Assembly (NCBI GenBank): GCA_947482825.1
Contig: CANKMT010000068.1
Span: 1-32,215 of the forward strand
Direction: 5' to 3'
DNA: 32,215 nt
DNA from: Betaproteobacteria bacterium
Lineage (GTDB): Bacteria > Pseudomonadota > Gammaproteobacteria > Burkholderiales > SG8-39
Positions 22,916 to 30,749 of this stretch are shown piece after piece (within the stretch, counting starts at the first letter, position 1; every line of letters starts with the position of its first letter). The notes under the pieces are model-generated. The model did not search any database and had not been told where the DNA came from. It saw nothing but the letters and a program-made list of their open reading frames with translations. A program made the position numbers and the translations under genes.

Positions 22916-23711
22916 GCGCGGGCTCCTCGGTGTAGTCCTCGTCTTCGGGCCGGCCCAGGTAGGCTTCGCGCACTTCTTCGTTGGCGGCGATCTCCTTCGG
23001 GCTGCCCGAGGCAAGAATCGCCCCCTGCGCCATCACGGTAATGTCGTCCGCGATCTCGAACACGACCTCCATGTCGTGCTCGATGATCACGATGTCGATC
23101 GTCTGGGCCAACTCACGGATCTTGACCACGGTGCGTTCGGTCTCGGCCGGACTCATGCCGCAAATCGGCTCGTCGAGCAACAGCAGCCTGGGATCGGCCG
23201 CGATCGCCATGCCGATCTCGAGCAACGCGACATCGCCGTAGGACAGCGTGCCCGCCTGCCGGTCCGCGAGCCGGGTCAGCTCGAGTTGCTCGAGCACCCG
23301 TTCGACTTTCTCGCAGGTGTCGCGGTAGCTCGAGGTCGAGCGGAACGGGTTCATCACGCCGCGCTTCGCCTGCGCGGTGATCCACAGGTTCTCGGACACG
23401 GTGAGCTGCTGGAATACGCTCTTCACCTGCAGCGTGCGAGAAATCCCGAGCCGGCTGATCCGGTGCGGTCTGAGGCGGCTGATCTCCTGACCGGCAAAGA
23501 ACACGCGCCCTTCGTCCGAAGGCAGGAAACCCGAGATCAGGTTGAACAGGGTGGTCTTGCCGGCGCCGTTCGGGCCGATGATCGCGTGCAGCCGCCGCGG
23601 CGCGAAGGCGAGCGTCACCCGATCGACGGCGGTCAGGCCGCCAAACCGTTTGGTCAGGCCTTCGATCCTCAGGATAGGTTCGGCCGCCCTGCCTGCGCTC
23701 GAGGGGCTCAT
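22908..23711 (-). CDS. livG: LivG-type ABC transporter ATP-binding protein
   Basis: A 267-residue ATPase of the same importer. Walker A is GPNGAGKTT (46-54), the signature is the LivG-type variant LSYGD (157-161), and Walker B is LLLLDEP (176-182) followed by ICGMSP. The long insertion between Walker A and the signature with ISRTLQVKSVFQQLTVSENL is characteristic. ATG 23711 overlaps the livM stop by 4 nt (ATGA). The frame is open far upstream through livM, but that is a shadow. Confidence 0.93.
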
Positions 23712-24685
23712 GACTTCGGCGCGCTCCAGCGATCGAGCAGGTCGCGCCACAAGCCGACCACGCCTCTGGGTGCGTAGATCACGATCAGGATCGCCACCGC
23801 GCCCACGATCAGAGAGTGGTGCTGCCAGTGGGTCGACACGACTTCGCGGATCACGATGAACAGGCTGGTCCCGACCAGCGGCCCCAGCAAGGTGCCGGCG
23901 CCGCCGACGATGGTCCACACCACCGCTTCGCCGGACACGTGATAGAACATGTAGGTCGCCGAGGCATAGCGCCCGAAGAACGCGAACAGCGCGCCCGAAA
24001 GTCCGGCGAGGAAACCGGCGATTACGAAGGCGATCAGGCGCAACCAGTACACGTTCAGGCCGATCAGGGATGCGCGCACGTCGTTGTCGCGGATCGCCAT
24101 GAAAGCCTTGCCCAGCGGGCTGCCGAGCAGGCGGCGCATCGCATAGAGACAGGCCGCCACCGTAAACAGGATGAACAGGTACTGGAACGCCTCCTGCGCG
24201 AAGCCCCATTCCGATGCGCCGAACCTGAAGGTGGAAGGCAAGGTAAAGCTGATGCCGTCGTCCCCGCCGGTGAGCGGCTTCATCGTCAGCGCCAGAAAAT
24301 AGAAGATGAGCGAGAACACCACCGTGATGATCGCGAAGTAGTGCCAGGTCAGGCGCACCGCGAAGACCCCGGCGACAAACGCCATGGCGACGGGCGCGGC
24401 GACCCCGAGCCCGAGGGCCGGCCAGAATCCCAGTCCCAGTTTTTCCACGCCGATGGCCACGCCGTACATGCCGAAACCGAAAAACAGCGCCTGCCCGAAC
24501 GACAGCAGGCCCACATAGCCGAACAGCAGGTTGACGCTCGAGGCGAACAGCGACCAGATGAGGATCTCGGCGATCACGTTGACCCAGAAGCGGTCGGCGA
24601 GCGCCGGGATCAGCCACGGCACGGAAAGGAGGAAAGCGCCCGTTCCCCACAACAGTCCGCGCTCGATCGTCGTGCGCGCGATCAC
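23708..24685 (-). CDS. livM: LivM-type ABC transporter permease
   Basis: A 325-residue membrane permease with about ten hydrophobic segments. Family blocks: SSVNLLFGYVGLLSFGQALFFG near the N-terminus and the coupling segment SPLGKAFMAIRDNDVRASLIG, then VIAGFLAGLSGALFA. The GTG at 24685 overlaps the livH stop by 4 nt (GTGA) and is preferred to longer frames that run into livH. It forms the heterodimeric pore with LivH. Confidence 0.93.
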   Translation of the reverse strand: MIARTTIERGLLWGTGAFLLSVPWLIPALADRFWVNVIAEILIWSLFASSVNLLFGYVGLLSFGQALFFGFGMYGVAIGVEKLGLGFWPALGLGVAAPVAMAFVAGVFAVRLTWHYFAIITVVFSLIFYFLALTMKPLTGGDDGISFTLPSTFRFGASEWGFAQEAFQYLFILFTVAACLYAMRRLLGSPLGKAFMAIRDNDVRASLIGLNVYWLRLIAFVIAGFLAGLSGALFAFFGRYASATYMFYHVSGEAVVWTIVGGAGTLLGPLVGTSLFIVIREVVSTHWQHHSLIVGAVAILIVIYAPRGVVGLWRDLLDRWSAPKS

Positions 24686-25542
24686 TTGGTCAATCCCTTG
24701 AACAAACCCTGCGGACGCAGCAGCAGCACCGCGCTCATCAGAACGAGCGAGGCGATTCGCGCCACCGTGGGCGTCGCGAAACTGGAAATGATGCCCTCCA
24801 GAAACGCGAGCAGGACGGCCGCTGCCGCGGTGCCCGGCAGGTTGCCCAGACCCCCGATGATCACGGCCATGAAGCAAAACGGCAGCACATCGACGCCAGC
24901 GCGGAAATCCACCGTGGTGATCGGCGAGGCCACCACGCCGCCGAGCGCGGCGAGCGCGAAGCCCAAGCCGAAGGTCACCCTGTACACGCGCTGCGCGGGG
25001 ATGCCCATCGCGGTCGCGGTTTCCGGGTCATGCCGCACCGCGCGCATCCACGTGCCCAGCTTGGTGTGATGCAGAAACAGGAAAAATGCCGCCAGCGCGA
25101 GGATCGACACCGCGGCCGCGAACAGGCGATAGATCTCGTAGTCGATCCCGAACAGGTCGAAGGTGCCGCGAATCGGCGGCAGGATGCGGCGCGGCGTCGG
25201 CCCGAACGTCATGCGCACGACTTCCTGCAGGATCATCGACAGGCCGAAGGTCGCGACGATCGACAACGCGGCAGCGTTGCGGATCGGCTGCAGGACGATG
25301 CGCTGGATGAGGGCCCCGAGCACGAATCCCACCAGCGGCGCGAGCAGGAACGCCGGCCAGAAACTGCCGGTCGTGGTCAGCACCGTCCAGGCGATGACGG
25401 TGCCGATCATGAAGAAATCGCCGTGCGACAGGTTGATGATGTCGAGCAGGCCGAAAATCACCGACAGCCCCAGCGCGATCAACGCAATGATCAGGCCCCA
25501 GACCAGCCCGTTGATCGACAGCGCGATGAGGGTGTTGGTCAT
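24682..25542 (-). CDS. livH: LivH-type ABC transporter permease
   Basis: A 286-residue membrane permease: LSVIFGLLDIINLSHGDFFMIG at the N-terminus, ATFGLSMILQEVVRMTFG, the coupling segment MRAVRHDPETATAMGI and the C-terminal IIGGLGNLPGTAAAAVLLAFLEG. All are typical of LivH. ATG 25542 starts at the first membrane helix; the frame extends 27 codons further without similarity. The isonitrile hydratase gene ends 47 nt upstream, the largest gap inside the run. Confidence 0.94.
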   Translation of the reverse strand: MTNTLIALSINGLVWGLIIALIALGLSVIFGLLDIINLSHGDFFMIGTVIAWTVLTTTGSFWPAFLLAPLVGFVLGALIQRIVLQPIRNAAALSIVATFGLSMILQEVVRMTFGPTPRRILPPIRGTFDLFGIDYEIYRLFAAAVSILALAAFFLFLHHTKLGTWMRAVRHDPETATAMGIPAQRVYRVTFGLGFALAALGGVVASPITTVDFRAGVDVLPFCFMAVIIGGLGNLPGTAAAAVLLAFLEGIISSFATPTVARIASLVLMSAVLLLRPQGLFKGLTK

Positions 25543-25589
25543 CGGGCGTTGGGGTCGGCTGCGATGGGAGAGGGCCGGCTCATGTCCAG

Positions 25590-26294
25590 TCAGACCCCGA
25601 GGCGGACCGCAATGCGCTTGCACGTTTCGGAGCGCGCAAGGAGCATCTTTTGCGCGCGTTGCGTCACTGCTTCGAGGACCGCCGCAGGCGCTGTTCCCGG
25701 CGAACCGCTCTTGAACGGCGGCGCAGGCGAATACTCCATGTAGAGCTGGATCTCCTGCGCGGCCTGTTCCCCGCGCAGCAAAGCCACGAGCGCGAGCGCA
25801 CCGTCGATTCCGGAGGTCACTCCGCCGCAGGTCACCCGGTTACGGTCGACCACCACGCGCTGATCCACATGCACCGCGCCCAGGTGCGCCAGAAGCGACA
25901 CCGCAGTCCAGTGCGTCGTGGCGCGGTATCCCTTGAGCAGGCCGGCCGCGCCCAGGATCAGCGCCCCGGTGCACACCGACACCACGTACTTGGCGCGCTC
26001 ACCCTGCTCGCGCACATAGTCGATCACTTCGGCGTCTTCCATCAACGCCTGCTGGCCGTAGCCGCCGGGCACCACCAATACATCGAGCGGCGGCGCAGCC
26101 TTGAGAGTTGCCGTTGGTTGCAGCACCAGGCCCATCATGTCCTTGACGGGCGCGGTGTTTTTCCACAGCAGGTGGACGGTCGAGTCCGGCATGCGCGACA
26201 GGACTTCGAACGGGCCGGTGAAATCGAGCTGGTCGAGCTCGGGGAACAGCAGCAGCCCGACGTTCAGATGCCCGCTTGCAGTCGTGTTCAACAT
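25590..26294 (-). CDS. Isonitrile hydratase-like DJ-1/PfpI protein
   Basis: A 234-residue DJ-1/PfpI-fold protein that closely follows Pseudomonas putida isonitrile hydratase in my memory: LLFPELDQLDFTGPFEVL, VLVVPGGYGQQALMED, the nucleophile elbow YVVSVCTGALILGAAGLL with C108, and ATTHW, IQLYMEYSPAPPF, SGSPGTAP. That enzyme adds water to isonitriles to give N-substituted formamides. ATG 26294 has GGAGG 8 nt upstream. It is the first gene of the 12-gene minus-strand run that also encodes a nitrilase. It is probably expressed from the promoter at 26368-26396. Other DJ-1-type chemistry cannot be excluded. Confidence 0.88.
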   Translation of the reverse strand: MLNTTASGHLNVGLLLFPELDQLDFTGPFEVLSRMPDSTVHLLWKNTAPVKDMMGLVLQPTATLKAAPPLDVLVVPGGYGQQALMEDAEVIDYVREQGERAKYVVSVCTGALILGAAGLLKGYRATTHWTAVSLLAHLGAVHVDQRVVVDRNRVTCGGVTSGIDGALALVALLRGEQAAQEIQLYMEYSPAPPFKSGSPGTAPAAVLEAVTQRAQKMLLARSETCKRIAVRLGV

Positions 26295-26367
26295 TTACAG
26301 CGCCTCCAAGGTTTCATGCAGGACCCTTTCGGAGTGCGACTCGGGCCGGCAGAACGCTCAATGGGCC

Positions 26368-26396
26368 ACGATAGGCGCGACCGACCACGCGCACAA
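26368..26396 (-). promoter_or_regulatory. Predicted promoter of the isonitrile hydratase/liv/nitrilase run
   Basis: On the minus strand TTGTGC (26396-26391) and TATCGT (26373-26368) are 17 nt apart, which puts the transcription start near 26361, about 66 nt before the ATG at 26294. No better pair was seen in the 166-nt gap after the LysR gene. Confidence 0.45.
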
Positions 26397-26416
26397 TCCG
26401 CGAAAATTGCAGAGCC

Positions 26417-26434
26417 CCGTGCAAAAATGCACGG
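26417..26434. promoter_or_regulatory. Perfect 7-bp-arm dyad, candidate LysR-type site
   Basis: CCGTGCA (26417-26423), 4 A's, TGCACGG (26428-26434) form a perfect dyad whose centre is about 65 bp upstream of the predicted start site at 26361, the usual place of a LysR-type recognition site. A second small dyad, CCGGG-CAA-CCCGG (26438-26450), lies next to the LysR stop codon. Alternatively these two could be a termination region of the LysR gene; no T-tract follows. Confidence 0.45.
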
Positions 26435-26460
26435 TGTCCGGGCAACCCGGTCCGCAGCAC

Positions 26461-27393
26461 TCAGGCCGACTTGCCCTGCAGGTAGGCGGCGTCCGCTTCG
26501 ACCTCCCGGCGGATGAACTCCATCAGCGCGACGATTTTCGGGCGCTTGCGCGAATGCTCGTGGGTGGAGAGCCACAGGTCGCGCCGCACCTCGACCTCGC
26601 CGTGCAAAACAGGGCGCAGACGCGTGTCCCCCAGCGCCGTGAAGCTCGGCAGCAGCACAATGCCCAGCCCGCCGGCGGCGGCGCTCTGATGCGCGGACAT
26701 GCTGGTGCTGCGAAACACGATGTTCGGCGCCGCGACCGCATCGCGCAGCCAGCGAACGGCGGGGATCGACACCAGCTCGTCGATGTAGTCGACGAAGACG
26801 TGCTGCTTGAGGTCGGTGGCGGCCGCAGGCGTGCCGTGCCCGGCCAGATAGGCCTCGCTCGCGTACAGGCGAAGCGAAAACCAGCCAATCTTGCGCACCA
26901 CGACGCCGGGATTTTCCGGGCGCGTGAAGCTGAGCATGACATCGGCCTCGCGCCGCGTGAGGTCGCCCATTTGGGCGGAGGTCACGAGCTCGACCATCAG
27001 ATGGGGATGCTGGGCCTTCAGCCGCGCCAGGCGCGGGGCGATGTAGAAGCTGCCGATGCCCTCCATCGTCACCAGCCTCACTGTTTCGACCCTGGCGTGC
27101 GCGATCCCGGCAGCGTCGGCGATGCCGTAAGCGCCGACTTCCATCTGCTCGGCATAGCGAACGAGGCGCTCGCCCATGGGCGTCAGCGTGTAGCCGCTGG
27201 CCGAGCGGTCGAACAGCTTTTCCTCCAGCACGGACTCGAGCTCCGCAATCCGGCGGCTGACCGTCGTGTGCTCGACCCCGAAGTGCCTCGCCACCACCGC
27301 AAGACGTCCGCGCCGCGCGAGTTCAAGAAAATACCGCAGGTCATCCCAGCTGAAAGCGGAGATCAGGCGGGTCGGGGCGGAGGCTTTCTTCAA
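26461..27393 (-). CDS. LysR-family transcriptional regulator
   Basis: About 310 residues with an N-terminal winged helix-turn-helix (FSWDDLRYFLELARRGRLAVVARHFGVEHTTVSRRI) and a LysR substrate-binding domain (from VRLVTMEGIGSFYIAPRLARL to the end). The start is uncertain: TTG at 27393 is chosen because it lies shortly before the HTH and leaves the dyad cluster at 27461-27485 free. The frame is open to 27528, with an ATG at 27465, but that part looks non-coding. The gene diverges from the Rieske gene and precedes, in the same direction, the isonitrile hydratase-led run. It could regulate either. The ligand is unknown. Confidence 0.88.
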   Translation of the reverse strand: MKKASAPTRLISAFSWDDLRYFLELARRGRLAVVARHFGVEHTTVSRRIAELESVLEEKLFDRSASGYTLTPMGERLVRYAEQMEVGAYGIADAAGIAHARVETVRLVTMEGIGSFYIAPRLARLKAQHPHLMVELVTSAQMGDLTRREADVMLSFTRPENPGVVVRKIGWFSLRLYASEAYLAGHGTPAAATDLKQHVFVDYIDELVSIPAVRWLRDAVAAPNIVFRSTSMSAHQSAAAGGLGIVLLPSFTALGDTRLRPVLHGEVEVRRDLWLSTHEHSRKRPKIVALMEFIRREVEADAAYLQGKSA

Positions 27394-27460
27394 GGTGCGC
27401 CAAGGATACGCCAGCGGCCCGGGGGCGAAACGGGGCTGGCGCCCGGCGCCGACCGTGGGC

Positions 27461-27485
27461 ACCATGAAGCATGGTTTCCACCATG
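27461..27485. promoter_or_regulatory. Alternating CATGGT/ACCATG motifs in the divergent region
   Basis: ACCATG (27461-27466), CATGGT (27470-27475) and ACCATG (27480-27485) form two perfect overlapping inverted repeats with 3- and 4-nt centres, located between the LysR and Rieske genes, 42 nt before the Rieske ATG. The position suits an operator for divergent control. A TTGACA follows at 27492-27497, but no -10 stands at the right distance. Confidence 0.45.
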
Positions 27486-27526
27486 CCCTCCTTGACAGTG
27501 CAGTCCCAGGCGCGAGCGCCCCACCC

Positions 27527-28681
27527 ATGACCAGCGAACCCGCGAACCTCTTCGACCCAGCCCACTTTGCCGGCGTAAGAAAGCCGCTGCTCGAGGCCGA
27601 GACCCTGCCGGTGTGGGCCTATACGTCGGAGGCTTTCTACAAACGCGAGGTCGAGCGCATTTTCATGAAGGTGTGGAATTTCCTCGGCCGCGGCGAGCAG
27701 GTGGCCGCGCCGGGCGACTTTTTCACCGCCACCTTCGCGGGTGTACCGCTCATCGTGTTGCGCGGCGAGGACGGCAAAGTGCGCGCGTTTGCCAACACCT
27801 GCCGCCATCGCGGCTCGGAACTGCTCGAAGGAAAAGGCAACTGCAAGGCGATCATCTGCCCCTATCACAGCTGGACGTACGGCCTGGACGGACGCCTCGT
27901 CGGCGCGCCCGAGATGGGCCAGACCGCGGGCTTCCGCAACGAGGACCACGGCCTGCTGCCGATCCGGCTGGAGACCTGGGCGGGATTCCTCTTCGTGTGT
28001 TTCGACCCGCAGGCGGCACCGCTTTCGCAGTACCTCGGGGGTCTCGTTGAAAAGGTCGCGCCCTACGGCCTCGGCGACATGGTGCTCGCCCGGCGGCGCG
28101 AGTACACGATGGAGTGCAACTGGAAGCTCTTCGTCGAGAATGCAAAAGAGTCTTACCACATCGCCACGGTGCACAAGAGCACGATCAACAAGTACGCCTC
28201 GGCGCGTTCCTCGGGCTACTGGGTCGAGGAAGCAAAGGGGGAATACTGCGTCACCTTCGCGAAGCACGAGGGCAGCATGGCGCTGCTCCAGGGCGACTCG
28301 GGGTTCCCGCTGATCGAATCGCTCGAAGGCCTGCGCGAGGCCGGCGGCACCTGCGCGCCGCTCATCTACCCAAGCACCTATCTGGCCTGCACCATCGACT
28401 GCGCGTGGTACCTGGAGCTGCACCCGATGGGGCCGAACCGCACCAAGCTCATCCACGGCAGCCTCTTCCCGCGCGAGCGCCTTGCGCGCGAAGATTTCGC
28501 GGAAGTCGCCGCGCACTACTACAAGCGCTGGGACATCACCACCGACGAGGACATCGTGGCCTCGGACCGGCAGCAGCGCGGCCTGACCTCGCCCCTGGCC
28601 ATGCCCGGCCGGTTCTCGCACCGCGAGCCGCTGGTGCACACCATCGACAACTGGATCCTCGACCGCGTCCTCGGAGATTGA
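27527..28681 (+). CDS. Aromatic ring-hydroxylating Rieske oxygenase, alpha subunit
   Basis: A 384-residue Rieske-type non-heme iron oxygenase. The [2Fe-2S] ligands are C92 and H94 (CRHRG) and C111 and H114 (CPYHSW); the mononuclear iron site begins NAKESYHIATVHKS with H211 and H216, and an Asp is expected further on. The enzyme activates O2 to hydroxylate or demethylate an aromatic or amine substrate; it needs reductase and ferredoxin partners, which are not in the window. ATG 27527 is the first start before the conserved VWAYTSEAFYKREVERIF. The Bug gene begins 2 nt after its stop, so both form an operon. The substrate is unknown. Confidence 0.93.
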   Translation: MTSEPANLFDPAHFAGVRKPLLEAETLPVWAYTSEAFYKREVERIFMKVWNFLGRGEQVAAPGDFFTATFAGVPLIVLRGEDGKVRAFANTCRHRGSELLEGKGNCKAIICPYHSWTYGLDGRLVGAPEMGQTAGFRNEDHGLLPIRLETWAGFLFVCFDPQAAPLSQYLGGLVEKVAPYGLGDMVLARRREYTMECNWKLFVENAKESYHIATVHKSTINKYASARSSGYWVEEAKGEYCVTFAKHEGSMALLQGDSGFPLIESLEGLREAGGTCAPLIYPSTYLACTIDCAWYLELHPMGPNRTKLIHGSLFPRERLAREDFAEVAAHYYKRWDITTDEDIVASDRQQRGLTSPLAMPGRFSHREPLVHTIDNWILDRVLGD

Positions 28682-28683
28682 CC

Positions 28684-29649
28684 ATGAAAAAACTGCTCGC
28701 ACTGCTCATCGCCTGCACGCTCCAGCCCGCACTTTCGCAGGACGCGTCGAAATTTCCGGAGAAAGCGATCCGGGTCGTCGTGCCCTTCGCGATCGGCGGG
28801 CCGACCGACGTGATGGCGCGCCTGGTCGCCGCAAAGATGTCCGAGAACCTCGGCCAGCAGCTCATCGTCGAGAACAAGCTCGGCGCCGGCGGAACCATTG
28901 CCGCGACCGACGTCGCCCGCTCGGCGCCCGACGGCTACACGCTGATGTTCCACAACGTGTCCACCGCGGCGATCAACCTGCATGTCTACAAGAAACTCGC
29001 CTACGACCCGGTCAAGGATTTCCAGCCGATCTCGCGCCTGGCGGACATCCCGAACGTGATGATCATCAACAAAGACATCCCGGCCAGGACCCTGCGCGAG
29101 TTCATCGCCTATGTGAAAGCCAACCCGGGCAAGCTCAACTACGCCTCGTCCGGCAACGGCACGATCTTTCACCTGACCGGCGAAATGTTCAAGCAGATGG
29201 CCGGGGTGCAGATGACGCATGTGCCCTACAAAGGCACCTCGCTCGCGCAGGTCGACCTGCTGGGCGGCACCGTGGCGATGATGTTCGACAACATGCCCGG
29301 CCAGGTGGAGAACATCCGCAGCGGCCGGGTCACCGGCCTGGGCGTGACCACCGGCGTGAGGGTGCCCGTGGTTCCGGATGTACCCACGCTGATGGAGGCC
29401 GGGTTGCCCGAGTTCAAGAACGCGAGCTGGTTCTCGTTCTTTGCAAGGGGCGGCACGCCGCGCGAGGTGATCAAGAAACTTGAAATCGAAGCCGTGCGGG
29501 CCGTGCTCGACCCGATCGTCACGGCGCGCATCCGCTCGCTGGGCGCGATTCCGGTGGCCTCGACGGCCGAAGAGCTGGACAAGTTCTGGAAGTCCGAGAT
29601 CGAGTACTGGCGGCCGATCGTGACCCGGCTGAATCTCCAGCTCGACTGA
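28684..29649 (+). CDS. Bug/TTT-family solute-binding protein, intact
   Basis: A 321-residue Bug receptor, full length. Signal peptide MKKLLALLIACTLQPALS, mature start FPEKAIRVVVPFAIGGPTDVMAR, then ENKLGAGGTIAATDVA, GKLNYASSGNGT, THVPYKGTSLAQVDLLGG and PDVPTLMEAGLPEF. Bug proteins bind carboxylates in the periplasm; many are orphans without TctA/TctB, as here. It starts 2 nt after the Rieske gene and may bind that enzyme's substrate. It is a paralogue of the truncated gene at 154-693 and shows what that gene has lost. Confidence 0.94.
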   Translation: MKKLLALLIACTLQPALSQDASKFPEKAIRVVVPFAIGGPTDVMARLVAAKMSENLGQQLIVENKLGAGGTIAATDVARSAPDGYTLMFHNVSTAAINLHVYKKLAYDPVKDFQPISRLADIPNVMIINKDIPARTLREFIAYVKANPGKLNYASSGNGTIFHLTGEMFKQMAGVQMTHVPYKGTSLAQVDLLGGTVAMMFDNMPGQVENIRSGRVTGLGVTTGVRVPVVPDVPTLMEAGLPEFKNASWFSFFARGGTPREVIKKLEIEAVRAVLDPIVTARIRSLGAIPVASTAEELDKFWKSEIEYWRPIVTRLNLQLD

Positions 29650-29653
29650 AATG

Positions 29654-30298
29654 CTAGTCCTGATGCCGATGCCGGTGATGAAGATCCGGCCAATGCGGAT
29701 GGGCGTGGTCTAGCGGCGCATGCCGGTGGCGATGGCTGTGCCGCACGTCCGCGGCCTGCCCGGCGTGCTCGTGGTCATGGTGGCCGTCGTCGTGGCGATG
29801 CTCGTGTTCGTGTTCCTGGGCCTCGTGCGAGTGCCGGTGGGCATGGCGGTCGAGCGTGAGCAGCGTGATCGCCCCAACGAACAATGCGGCGGACACGGCA
29901 TGGACAGCCTGTAACCTCTCGCCCAGCATCACGACCGAAAGCGCAACTCCGAAGAAGGGCGCGCTCGAGAACACGACCTGCGCACGCGTGGCCCCGAGCG
30001 ACTGTGCCGACATGATGTAAAGGACGATGCTCGCGCCGTACGCGAGCGCGCCGACCGCCAATGCGATCGACGTCGATCCGGGGCCCGCGTCGAACGGATC
30101 GAAGGTGAGTCCCAGCGCGAAGTTCGTCGAGCCGGCGACGAGCCCCTTCCAGAAAGTGCTCTGGCCGGGCGTGATGCCGTCGATCAGCGCGGTGAGGTGA
30201 TTGTCCAGGCCCCAGCAGGCGCACGCCGCCAGCACGAGCAGCGCCGCGCCAAAAAGCGCGGCCGAGAACAGCGCGAGGATGACGGCGCGAACGTTCAT
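29654..30298 (-). CDS. His-tailed EamA/DMT transporter with internal deletion
   Basis: A 214-residue protein. The first 18 residues (MNVRAVILALFSAALFGA) match the start of a full EamA/DMT transporter, but the text then jumps to LLVLAACACWGLDNHLTALIDG, which in relatives lies after the first EamA domain. About 120-140 residues are missing, in frame. What remains is one short helix and the second EamA domain (TPGQSTFWKGLVAG, GATRAQVVFSSAPFFGVALSVVMLGE). The C-terminus (from about residue 150) is extremely His-rich, ending LHHRHRHQD, suggesting metal binding. Relatives of this His-tailed group are typically near 340 residues. It could be a half-size transporter working as a dimer or a decaying gene. 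The RND and small secreted protein genes upstream on the same strand support a metal role. Confidence 0.8.
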   Translation of the reverse strand: MNVRAVILALFSAALFGAALLVLAACACWGLDNHLTALIDGITPGQSTFWKGLVAGSTNFALGLTFDPFDAGPGSTSIALAVGALAYGASIVLYIMSAQSLGATRAQVVFSSAPFFGVALSVVMLGERLQAVHAVSAALFVGAITLLTLDRHAHRHSHEAQEHEHEHRHDDGHHDHEHAGQAADVRHSHRHRHAPLDHAHPHWPDLHHRHRHQD

Positions 30299-30311
30299 GC
30301 CGCCGGGCAAC

Positions 30312-30692
30312 TCATTTCACGACGAAGCGCACAGTGATGGCCTTGGCCTCGGGAGTATCGATCGCCGCGACCGCCTTCGCTCCGCCGCCCAGCTTCACGC
30401 CCTTTGCGACCAGCAGATTCTCGCCGGAAGGCAGTAACGAAGCCTCGGCTTTTTCGGTGCCCTGCAGGACGACCAGCTTTCCGGTCATGCCCGCCGTCGG
30501 CACGGGCTTGCCGTGGTTGTCCACGTGGATCACGGCATCTTGCCCCCGCTGCACGAGTTCGTACTGCACGTCGTTCACCGTGCGCACGACCCCGCCGTGC
30601 CGGGCGGGCGCCTCGTGTGCAAATACAGGCGCTTGGACCAGGAGAACACCCGTGCCAAATGCGGCAACTGACAGGAATCGTTTGAATTTCAT
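30312..30692 (-). CDS. Small secreted protein of a metal-efflux locus
   Basis: A 126-residue protein with a Sec signal peptide (MKFKRFLSVAAFGTGVLLVQAPVFA, cleavage before HEAP). The mature part is a predicted beta-rich domain with His near its N-terminus (HEAPARHGGVVRTV) and a central HVDNHGKPVPT, which could hold a metal ion in the periplasm. I do not recognise a named family. ATG 30692 has GGAG 7 nt upstream. It lies between the RND pump gene (57 nt upstream) and the DMT gene (13 nt downstream) on the same strand, so it is probably an accessory periplasmic protein of the pump. Confidence 0.8.
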   Translation of the reverse strand: MKFKRFLSVAAFGTGVLLVQAPVFAHEAPARHGGVVRTVNDVQYELVQRGQDAVIHVDNHGKPVPTAGMTGKLVVLQGTEKAEASLLPSGENLLVAKGVKLGGGAKAVAAIDTPEAKAITVRFVVK

Positions 30693-30749
30693 TTGTAGCG
30701 CTCCTTTCGGTGGCTTTGAAGTTTGGCATTCAACGAACATTGGCGTGCG

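Noticed and set aside
27492..27520. Sigma-70 promoter for the Rieske gene from TTGACA at 27492
   Set aside because: The hexamer is perfect, but the position 17 nt downstream (27515-27520) is GC-rich and not a -10 element.
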